The notes under the pieces were generated by a model that worked only from the letters and a program-made list of their open reading frames with translations, was not told the origin of the DNA and searched no databases. A stretch of DNA of 64,000 nucleotides. It comes from Rhopalosiphum padi. Lineage: Eukaryota > Arthropoda > Insecta > Hemiptera > Aphididae. A program made the position numbers and the translations under genes. How positions within the stretch are numbered: the stretch's first letter is position 1; the number at the start of each line of letters is the position of its first letter. Positions 38,589 to 48,909 of the stretch are shown one piece after another. The stretch spans positions 16,006,865 through 16,070,864 of the forward strand of contig NC_083599.1 of the NCBI RefSeq assembly GCF_020882245.1, read 5' to 3'.

Positions 38589-41562
38589 GATAGAGTTTTG
38601 CTTTCTGAAATAATATAGCTATAACATACGTAGTAAACTAATAATTTGATAAAACGCAATTATAATATAATATAATATTTTATAATTTAATGATAATTTT
38701 CAATACTTTAGCCACACGCTCATAAGGTTTTAGAAATGCAAAGTTTTTACATTAGAGAAACACAATAATAGTCAAATGTATTTTTTTATTGTATACTACA
38801 TTACTACTGTATGAATCCACATTCTATGTGGTTTTGGCTATGTATTTTTTAATTTACATAAAAATGATTATTTTTTTTTGTTGAGTAGGTATACTTAGTG
38901 AAATAAAGTCACCTAATATACATAATTTCCCTTAAAGCATACAAACAATATTTTATTTTATTTATTATTGGACAATGGTTTCTAACAATTTATACATATT
39001 TTTTAATAAGAAAATTATGGTAATTTTCTAGCCAAAATAATAGGTACTTATAATATAATGCAGGCTCTTAAGATTATAAATCAATGTAAATATTTTATAT
39101 GCGGACAATGGTCATCATACTTGATGTAGGTATAGGTAATACTATATGTATGAGCATAAATAGGCTCCAATTTATTAAGTAATTGTTTATTTAATTCCTT
39201 TGAATCAATTATTGTTTAATAACAAACTATTGTAATTGTTGTAAAAAATACTGTTTTTAAAACCTAATTTAGGTAAAAAATAATATTTTGAGTAGAAACT
39301 TTTAATAATAAATGTTGTCAACCACGAACCCATTTTTATGCAAATATTTGTTTTGTTTTGTTGATTATAGTTAAATAAAAAGAACTAAAATCTAGATAAC
39401 GCATAAATATGCTCTTAAAAAGCAAAAACGTTAAAATATACTAAATACAATTTCGGATTAAAATTCTTTGTAGGTATTTCAAATGGTATGATACCTACTA
39501 CAAATTGTAGTCTATAAGTCAAAAGTAAGTACCTACTAAGTAGGTAGTCACTACAAGCTATACATTATTAATATTCACCATTCTAAACGAACTTGATTAG
39601 ACGCGCCCGACATTATGCGATGATTTACCTTTGGCTTTTGAACCATCGGATCGGATGCGGATATATAATATATATTATATTATATACAATATATTATATA
39701 TACATACACAATACTATAGTATATATACATAATACATTATGTCATTATATGAACCACCACAATGAGAGGTGCTCAGGTGCCGCTGCACGCCTGCACATGG
39801 AAAATAACAACATGAGGATATACGTAAACTGGTAAACTTCGTAACCACACATTTGATTTTCTTGTCACATCAATGCATCATATCGCGTACCTACTGTACA
39901 GTGTACCTACATGTAATTCAAGATAAATCTATGCATTTTTTATTTATAATATATAAATGTATTGAATTTAAATTATCATTTTGATGTATTATGCATCAGA
40001 AAACACACTAATACATTAATAATACCAATTTCCGAGTCCAAACCTAATTCCGTAGAAATATTTTTTTTCCATAAGAATTATTTGATATCCTACAACTTAT
40101 GTATTTCCCCATACGGATACCATTTGATATAAGCATATATTATTGTGTAATTCGTATTTTATATAAAACGATGACGTCGATAACTCCTGTTCCATAATGA
40201 TTCACGACTCACGAGCCACTGCTATAGCAATAGGTACGCGATTAATGCAATATTATGTTAGTTTATCCTCCCATGTGAGAAACTAGTTTTTGATTAAATT
40301 TGTTTTTTTAATTTCATTGTAATTCAATAATAAATAATCGTAGTAGATACTTACATTTGTGGATATCCCTAGTGAGTCTATGTAATACCTAGGTATTACG
40401 AATTATATTCAATTTGCCACGATGAGTTTATCAACAAATTATAATAATTAATAGTTCGTTTACGTCGTCAATCTACTACAGTAATATAAGTATCTGATTA
40501 AGATAAATAATAATCTAATCGGATAAAAACTTTTAAGATACAATTAGTCTATAATAAATCAAATTTAAAACTATGACATTACAAAGTCTTTGCAATGCAA
40601 TGACTGAACTGAAGACATATATAGTGAAGAAACCGTATTTTATTATTCAACATCGACAGTATATAACTAAGCACGACTAAAAATCATTTACATTGAATAA
40701 GTGCGAGTGAAGTAGATGTTTAATTGACAATCTGTATTTTAGATTTTGAACGGAACGATAGATGTGTTGATTTTCCAGCGATGTGTGTTTTTGTGTCTAT
40801 GTACACGATAGTCGATAAAACCGATATACGTATACGATAAATACTGCAATTGTAAATTGAATCAAGTTAGTTTAAACAGGTCAAAATTAAAAATGTCCAG
40901 TACATTTTTTTGTAATCAGGAAAAACAAATAAAATGTTAAGGAAGATGAGAATTTTTATACTAAACAAGTTTTTGACTTAATTCATTTCTTTAATTTGTT
41001 ATAATTCACAACCAAATAACCGCAGAAACTTAGTTTTCTATATAACTTAATCTGTATATATATAGAATAATTTTCGAAATATTTTAACTTTTTTCAACTA
41101 TTTATATACACAATTGGAATTTTTGTTGAAAATATATAAATGGGTAATGGCTTTAAAATTTAATATAAGATTCCTAATAAGTTTTTCATTTTTTAATTAA
41201 AAAATATCAAAAATTTATAATTTTATAAAATTCACAATATTTTTTATAAACATTTAATTTAAGAATTTTTAAAAAATTGTCTAAATCTCAATAATTACAA
41301 ATTATTTGGTATCTATAGTTAAAAAATCATAAGAAAATTATATATTAAAACAATATTTTTTATACCTACGTTTTTCAATCTATACTAAAAATTAAATTTT
41401 AATTAAATCAAGTACTGTTTTTCAGTCATAAAATTTACATTATAAATAGATTTTCATTTGTTTAATTCCTATTTCTTCCCAAATGATACCGTTATTTGTT
41501 TCAATTAAAAAATGAATAACAATTAACATTTAACATTTTCCCAAAATGTTTATGTTATCATG
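38589..41562. other. AT-rich intergenic DNA
   Basis: No gene or bounded repeat is recognised in these 3 kb. (TA)-rich tracts lie near 39,660-39,735. Reading frames are short and low complexity. Confidence 0.5.
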
Positions 41563-41570
41563 ATGTATAT

Positions 41571-42567
41571 GTTACGCCGAATTTATGAAATTACCGATTT
41601 CATGAAATCAGCAACGTTGTCACCGAGTACGTGAAATCGCAACTTAAAGTGCATAATACTGCCGATTGCGTGAAATCGGCAAGACCCGTCTTAAAAAATT
41701 ATAAAACATAATTTAATTTAAATAAATGTATAAAACGCCAGAAATATAATAAAATCAAATTGTAATAATAAATATTATATGTATATAAAAAATAGTTTAA
41801 AAGTTAAACAAAAGTTAAAAAAGTTAAGTTAACAAATCTTGTTAAGTTATTGAATTTTAAATGTAATATTAATAGTTTATATTCATAAAAAATAATATTC
41901 TTTATTGATTAAAAAATTCCAAATAAATAGAAAATACTAATTTCCATAAATAATATCCTATTTTAACCAAAAAATATTGATACCAGTTACCAGCTAACAA
42001 ACGTTGCTAATTGGCTGCTAAACGATGGTTCAAGAAAAATTTGAAAATATGATTTCAATGATATGGGTGGGGCTGGGGAAATGTGTCTCCAGCCCCACCC
42101 TAAGTTTTTAATTTTTTCCGATTAAAAAATAGGCTTGCAAATTGTGAAAATATGCTTGCAAATTGTTGCTAAATGACTGCTAAGTGTTGACTTGAAAAAA
42201 ATGTCAAAATTTTGAATGGGTGGGGTTGAGGAAATGTACGTGCAATAAAAAGACCTCAATGACCAAGATAAAATGCTTGTACGTATCATAGCATCTATCA
42301 TCAAAGGTAATATAAAGATTACGGCGTGGTAATGCCGATCAGCACGCGTGCAATTATTGTTTATTTATAATCCACTATTTGTAATTATGTCATAATAATA
42401 TGTTACCGAATTCATGCAATCGGCAGAAAAAAGTCTGCCTAATTCACGAAATCGGCAATCAAAATTTGCCGATTTCGTGAATTTGGTAGCCAAATTGCCG
42501 ATTTCACGTATTCGGCGACAACGTTGCTGATTTTACGAAATCGGCAATTTCATGAATTCGGCGTAAC
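41571..42567. mobile_element. Inverted-repeat element built of palindromic ATTTCGTGAAAT-type motifs
   Basis: The left arm from 41,571 (GTTACGCCGAATTTATGAAA) and the right arm ending at 42,567 are inverted repeats for at least 70 bases. Both arms iterate a near-palindrome of the form GCCGATTTCRTGAAATCGGC. The symmetry continues outward for about eight bases (ATGTATAT / ATATACAT), so a TA- or ATAT-type duplication is possible and the exact ends are uncertain. The interior carries two imperfect direct copies (about 42,003-42,083 and 42,163-42,235) ending in GGGTGGGG. There is no transposase. The superfamily is not recognised. Confidence 0.75.
42065..42100. repeat. GC-rich hairpin inside the inverted-repeat element
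   Basis: A perfect 12-bp stem, GGGTGGGGCTGG with CCAGCCCCACCC, around a 12-base loop. It stands out in AT-rich DNA. A related G-rich half without the complementary half occurs near 42,218-42,232. Confidence 0.8.
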
Positions 42568-42616
42568 ATATACATGGCAATATTTTAAAACTTTTTTTGA
42601 GCATGTCAAATTTTCA

Positions 42617-42624
42617 AATTTTTT
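42617..42624. repeat. Left flank of the second MULE, probable target duplication
   Basis: AATTTTTT here and AATTTTTA at 44,795-44,802 match at seven of eight bases. Both are low complexity, so the evidence is weaker than for the first MULE. Confidence 0.5.
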
Positions 42625-42851
42625 GGCTGCATCCGAATTGCGTGCGGAAAAAAAGAACTATGTTTGACAACAACCGAATGCGTGCGCGGTTTTTTCGAGA
42701 CACAGTCGAATTGCGTGCGTGGTTTCTTCATGACAGAGCTGAATTGCATGCGCATATTTTATTTAAAGAAAACCGGTTTTCACCGAGCTGGATGTGTCGG
42801 CCAGAGAATCATTTATCTGTATTTAATATTATAGCTATATTTGGGTATTAT

Positions 42852-42885
42852 CATTGATTATAAATACTAGTATTTATAATCAATG
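42852..42885. repeat. 34-bp perfect palindrome
   Basis: CATTGATTATAAATACT and its exact reverse complement abut without a spacer. It corresponds to the palindrome at 21,915-21,956. It sits upstream of the transposase start at 43,028 and contains TATAAATA on both strands. Confidence 0.85.
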
Positions 42886-43027
42886 GTATTATGTACTATG
42901 TAGGGAATGGGACTTTTCGGCAATAAGATATAAGCTGATAATTTGATAAATAATATTAAACGATCTATATTCTATATGAAATTGGAATTGAATATCAGTT
43001 GATAGTCAACACTCAATCGCGACCAAA

Positions 43028-44401
43028 ATGGAAGTGTATCAAATGTTAAGCGAAAAAAATAAAAAATTATATATAATTAACGGGTATAAATTTCATTTTC
43101 AAAAATTTTTAAATAACAATACATACAGAGATGGGCATGTACTAAACGTTTGTGTAAATCTTTTTTTAAGCTAAGTGAAAATGGTGATATTGTTTTTAGT
43201 GTTTTAAATCACGATCATGACAAGGATGATACAAATATTTTAACTCGACAAAAAGTCAGCAACAAATTAAAACGTAAAGCTCTGGATGATCCGTATGAAA
43301 AACCGTGTAAAATTTTACATAAAGAATTACGCCAAGGAGACATATCCAGTTTGACTACTGCAGATACGACGCTGATAAGAAAAAATATTCATTATGCACG
43401 GTCAAGCATTATTCCAAAGTTGCCTACAAATTTAGAAGAACTACATTTGGCTCTTACAAATTTAGGTGAAATTAAAACAAATCGAGATGAAATATTTTTA
43501 TTCATAAATAATTCAGTAAAAAATATTGTAGCATTTTCAACACAATCCAACTTAAAACATTTAACTGAATGTGATGTTTTATATGTTGATGGGACGTTTA
43601 AAAGCTGTCCCAGACCATTTTACCAATTATTCATAATTCATGGAGCTAAAAATGCAAATTATACACTGTTAGTATTTTTTTTATTAACTGGAAAAACTAA
43701 AGAAATATATAAAGATGCTTTTTCCGAGTTAATAGAAAAAATTGAATTTAAATTTTACACCAGGTATAATTTACGCTGATTTTGAAGAAGCAATACACAC
43801 GGCAATTTCAGAAATTTTCCCCGAAGTAATTCGCAAAGGCTATCGTTTTCACTTAGGCCAGTCTATGTGGAGAAAAATTCAATCACTTGGTCTTTGTAAG
43901 AATTTTAAAAATAAATCAGAAGTGGGGAAATTTTTAAAATTATTCTTTGGATTATCTTTTTTAAAACCTGAGGATGTTCATAAATGTTTTGCTGAAGACC
44001 TCATGGCCATAAAACCAAATAATCAGCAATTGCATGATTTTTGTAATTTTTTCGAAAGAAATTATGTTTTACCAAATTCTAAATTTCCACCGTCATTATG
44101 GGCTGAATTTTCTAACTCATTGCAGCGCACTACTAATTCATGCGAGTCATTCCATTCGAAACTAAACAGTATGTTTTACTCTGCGTATCCAAATATATTT
44201 CAATTTGTAGAAATCTTGAAAAATGTACAAACCGATGTTTATGTCAAAATTCGTAGCTCAAATGTAACAAAAAAACAACGGGAGGTATTAGAAAAAGAAG
44301 ATTATATTAATGACATTATGCATCAATTTCAAAATAAAATGTTAACTCGTTTGGAATTTATTGAAAAGTTGGCGTACAAAAATTTGCCAGTTGGGTTTTA
44401 G
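43028..44401 (+). pseudogene. Frameshifted MULE transposase
   Basis: From the ATG at 43,028 (MEVYQMLSEKN) the protein parallels the transposase at 35,879-37,255 along its length. The reading frame changes near 43,130, within the FLYWCH finger just before the CKSFFK segment, and again in an A run near 43,736-43,741. Between the breaks are LYVDGTFKSCP and the following helix. After them come ADFEEAIH, a RFHLGQSMW segment and TTNSCESFHS. All three catalytic regions survive, so the breaks look young. The protein cannot be made as one chain without frameshifting or sequence error. Confidence 0.85.
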
Positions 44402-45248
44402 TTTGAATACAAAACTCAAAATATATATATAAACAAACCTATTTATTTTTATTTTTTATTTTTTCTTATTTTTATAATATTTTGACTGTAATTTTAAATT
44501 ACATTTTTTGCTACTCATATAAAATATTTAAATATAATCGTTTTTACGAGATACCTAATAATTTTATTGTATTATCACTTGAATTAATATTGTTTTAATA
44601 ATTTGTAATCGAAGAGTAAATGTATTCTTTAATTATTTAGTGTAAATAAATCTGGCACACCGTGCGGCATCAACACTGTATCTCGCACGCAACTCGGCTC
44701 TGTCACAAAAAAACCGCGCACGCAACTCAACCCTGTTATGAAAAAACCACGCACGACCCAGAAAACGATTTTCGCACGCAACTCGGAACCGCCGAATTTT
44801 TATATAAACGTTGTCAAAAAATTATTCATTGGATCAAAATTCTTAAACATTTAATACAGGATTTCAAATAAGTTATTCTTATGACTTATATCTATCCTGT
44901 AAAAATTCAAAATTCAAATGTATTGTTATTATCAATTTTTGTTATCTACCTAAATGGTTTTAAATTGATTACAATGTTTTTTACTCCATGATATGTAATT
45001 TGTTCTTTCATGACCGTCTTTTTCTAACAATGTTGGTATACTAACACTAACTTCTCTTTGTACAATTGTGCGGTCGTCGCCCGTCGGTCAGTCCATTTAG
45101 TAATGTCTATGTAAAAACCACGTTAATTTTTAAGATTTTTAATACGTAGAAATAATAAACTTTTATAGTTGTTTATATTATATTATTTTACGTAAGTATT
45201 TTAAACATATAAAAACATAATAATTAAAATGTTTCAAACAATAAAACT

Positions 45249-45256
45249 ATTATATT
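45249..45256. repeat. Left target-site duplication of the foldback MITE
   Basis: ATTATATT, repeated exactly at 45,825-45,832. Confidence 0.8.
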
Positions 45257-45824
45257 CAGTGGTGTTCCCATGAATCTTTTTGAGAGTATACTATATCATC
45301 AAATACGCATGTATTATGAGGACGCCTTACCCGCATGTGTTGTCTCTGTCTTACTAACGTACATCATAATAAATTTTCGTTCAGTAGAATACATTTTGTG
45401 ACGTTAGCTTTAATATTAAAGAAAATTTACCTATTATCAAATTTAAAGGTAAGAATATTATCTAGACAATGACATATGATTTTATGGATATTATCATTTT
45501 AAAGTGAGTTGCAGCTATGTAAAATATAATAACTTTCAAATGTTCATAACTCACTTTGATAATATCCATAAAATCATATGTCATTGTCTAGATAATATTC
45601 TTACCTTTTAATTTGATAATAGGTAAATTTACTCTAATATTAAAGCTAACGTCACAAAATGTATTCTACTGAACGAAAATTTGTTATGATGTACGTTAGT
45701 AAGACAGAGTTAACACATGCGGGTATGGCGTCCTCTTATGGGTATACACAGTTACCCATAATATTGAAAAAAAATCTTGAGAGTATTCGGCGTATATGTA
45801 GTATACCCTATGGGAACACCCCTG
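45257..45824. mobile_element. Foldback hAT-type MITE, 568 bp
   Basis: The ends are CAGTGGTGTTCCCAT and ATGGGAACACCCCTG, flanked by a perfect 8-bp duplication ATTATATT, the hAT signature. Almost the whole element is one inverted repeat: the left half (to about 45,520) and right half (from about 45,545) mirror each other with few differences, for example TGACATATGATTTTATGGAT facing ATCCATAAAATCATATGTCA. It carries no gene. Partial relatives lie at 33,980-34,245 and 50,700-50,950. Confidence 0.9.
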
Positions 45825-45832
45825 ATTATATT
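45825..45832. repeat. Right target-site duplication of the foldback MITE
   Basis: ATTATATT, identical to 45,249-45,256. Confidence 0.8.
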
Positions 45833-46134
45833 ATTTTAGCAACATAAGAAATTGTTTATTATTAATTATTATCGCCTACGTTATAATAAATGCACCGAAA
45901 TTAAACATCTTATAAATATAACAGGAAAAAAAATATATTATAGGAGACTTTTTACCAAGGTTAAATATTAAATTAAGCGAAGAGGAAGATATACAGATGA
46001 GAGATGTAGTATTTGTAGTTGTAAATAACATACAATTTAGTGAAGAGAAGTTACAACTGTACCAAAAAGAAACTATTTAAAATAAAGATCTGAAATTAGT
46101 TCATAAATATTATTTTGATTATTATTATTTTTAG
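45833..46134 (+). other. Spacer with an unexplained open stretch upstream of the eIF4G-like exons
   Basis: Between about 45,946 and 46,074 one plus-strand frame is open for some 43 codons and carries the acidic segment KLSEEEDIQMRD. It follows an AG that could be a splice acceptor. No donor puts it in phase with the next exon, and I recognise no homologue. It may be a non-coding remnant or an exon I cannot join. Confidence 0.3.
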
Positions 46135-48909
46135 GTGGAAATAAGCATAAATGGAAAGCTGAATGCCCATATGTTCTACTAAATGATAACAAGAAATCAT
46201 CAGTCTTCAATATGTAAACATACTTGTTTTAATTGTATACAAATTATTGTTAATGTTTTTTATGTTATTTTTTTAGGTTTAATAAAAACTCATCACAAAT
46301 GCCAGTTATAGATAGGTCTGAAGGAACACTAAAAATTAAAATTGGTATGGCTTATCTTTAATAATACACATGCATGTTTAATAATTAATAATTCAATTTA
46401 TATTTTGTCTGGCGTAGAGAGTGGTGGTATAAAGCTTCAATTAGCTCAATCCGCTTCAATAAATGTATCTAGTTTACAATCCGAAGAGCCTGTTAAAGAA
46501 GCAGATCCAATCCCTGATAAAATTAAAATGAAATGTGAAAATATGCTTCTTGAATATGAGCAACTGAAAAATGTAGATGTGTGTATTTAAGGCTAAAATA
46601 TTTAGAGTAAAACAATATTTCTAATGTATTGTTTGAATTATGATATGTATTTTCTTATATAGGATATAATTTATTCATTATCGGAAGATGAATCTTCGGT
46701 AATTCGCACAAGACATGAAGAATTTGTGAAATCAATGACACTTATAACCTTAGATAATAATCCAATCACTCAAACAACTGTGGCAGGAAAAATGTTTGCA
46801 GAACTTTTATCTAAAAATATTCTTTCGATGGAGGCCATAACTCAAGGGTGAATTTATTTTTTACAAACTATATAACATACTAATTTGTATTGTGTTTTTT
46901 TTTTTTTTAAAAAGAATTGATGCTGTCCTTAAAAATTGGAATGATTATTTGATGGATAACCCTCAATTTTTCTCCTATATTGCTGCCATTATTGGTAACT
47001 TTTTACTTATACACTTAATCAATTATTTGATTTATACAAGAATTTTAAAAACAAAATATTTTTTTTATATAGCTCCATTATTATTATCACAAAATGCTTC
47101 CTTTGATTTTAATAATTTAAAAGATTCGTGTACGTCAATACGGCCAGATAATTCTAGTAAATTTTTCATAGAAGTATTAAATAAAATTCTTAATTCCAAG
47201 GAAACACATAACATAAAAGAAGTAAGTAATAGTATTAAATTCTGATTAGAATTAATATTAGTTTACAGTTACATGTTTTTTAGCAGAATAAATGAATCTT
47301 TAATTTTATTTCTGGTTTCTAGTAACAAATCAGTCTCAATTGTTGAGCATAGATTTTGCACCATTTTGGTTTTCTTTTATCATATAAATTAAAAATTATT
47401 CTAAGTATTTTCAAGATTCTAAAACAATCAAAAATGTTTATATATTTAGATCAGAGGTTTCCAAATTGTGAGATGCTATATTTTCAAATAGTACATTTTT
47501 CAATCATCTATTACTTTTTGTTGATGTTCAAATTCAGTTTGACTACTAAAACAACAAAACAAATAAATAAAGATCATTCATTGATATTGTAAGTCACCAA
47601 ATTTAAAAAAAAATCCTAATATAGGTCATACAATTAAAAGTTTGGGAACCTCGGGTTTAGACATTTAAAGTTCTACCCAATATGTTTGAATATTTAATTA
47701 ACATCATGCTTTTAGTTGATCAAAGAATATGAGTTTTAAGTCTAAAAACGTTTTTGTTATTATTCTGTACTTAATTAAAATTAAACTTTATTTAATTTAT
47801 AGAACATGTACTATTCATTCTGATATGATGCATAATGTTTCTAATGAGTATAAGCTTAGCATTTAGACATTTTCTTAATGTTATTTGTTATATATATTTG
47901 TAACTTATATTTTGTTGTCAATTTAATCATTTATTTCACTATATCTAATACATTTTTGACCTGTATGAATGATATTTTTTTTGTATTTTTAGCAACAAGG
48001 AGGTATATTGTGGATTTACAATAAGTGGAGGACTTCAGAATATGTTTCTCTTGATGTATTTATGCCTAATAACCAAATAAATAAGTTTTTTAAAAATGAT
48101 GTAAGTTTTTAAACCTTTTATGTTATTTTTATTTTATTTATAAAATGTATTTAATTTTAGAGAATTGGAGTATTCCTTTTATCTATTGCTATGTATGATA
48201 AAATGAAGCTGACTGATAGTGAACTACTGTATGGTATATTAAGTAGTTGGATAAATGTGAGTAAATTAATTAGTGATTTAAAATGTTGCACTATATTTTT
48301 TATGTTTGATATGGTGTTATAACTTAATTTTTTCTATTTAATTAAGGTTAATTTCAGCACAGAAATAATAAAATGCCCTCAATTTGTGCGAGCATTAACT
48401 ATAGCTATTGTCATATTAAATTCAAGTAGGTCACTATCTTTGATACTTTTGTATACTAGTTATTCAAATATTAAATTTGAACTTTTAGAACCGAACCATT
48501 CTTATGAAGATTTCTTTGACCATTCTCATGTGAAATTATTGATGTGTCATATTCGGTCTGAACCACTTCCAGAACCTGAAATCCAGGCTCGAGAAGTTCA
48601 ATGTCTGTATGGCATTCAAATAATGTCTGCAGTACTTAAGCATCCTAGAGGTAAATTGCTATTGATTTAATTTTTAGATATATTATTAATTTAATTGTTT
48701 TTCCACTAGGAATGGTATTACGTCTATTCCATAATCTCTATCAGAATGGTATTATTAGTTCAGAATCGTTTGAACTATGGAAAGAAGATGAATTCAAAGC
48801 AGGATTTGATGAAGACTTGGAAACAAAAACCATGGCTGTTGAAGTTTTAAATTCATTCTTCATTTCACTAGCAGTAAACAATTCTGATTCTGATGAAACA
48901 TGTGAGTAG
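46135..48909 (+). CDS. eIF4G-like protein, C-terminal MA3 and W2 regions (5' part not found)
   Basis: Eleven exons in phase: 46,135-46,213; 46,277-46,344; 46,418-46,578; 46,663-46,847; 46,915-46,994; 47,073-47,221; 47,993-48,100; 48,161-48,256; 48,347-48,425; 48,489-48,650; 48,710-48,909. They give about 455 residues ending SDSDETCE. The order of segments follows eIF4G: a linker, an MA3 domain (from about KMKCENMLLEYEQL through the AAIIAPLLL segment), a second helical region (GGILWIYNKW), and a W2 domain with AREVQCLYGIQIM and NGIISSESFELW. In eIF4G these parts bind eIF4A and Mnk kinase. The MIF4G domain and eIF4E site should lie upstream but are not recognised, and the first exon shown is not a start. 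Divergence from canonical eIF4G is large. A paralogue or NAT1/DAP5-like gene is possible. Confidence 0.8.

Larger units (their letters stand above)
42625..44794. mobile_element. Second Mutator-like element, 2,170 bp, with broken transposase
   Basis: The left terminus (GGCTGCATCCGAATTGCGTG) and right terminus (reverse complement GGCGGTTCCGAGTTGCGTG) are inverted repeats of the same type as in the MULE at 35,351. The subterminal arms (about 42,630-42,760 and 44,670-44,794) repeat a GAATTGCGTGCG-like motif instead of ACTAGTTGGGTCCC. A FLYWCH/MULE transposase gene in between is frameshifted. A 34-bp palindrome lies between the left arm and the gene. Confidence 0.85.
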
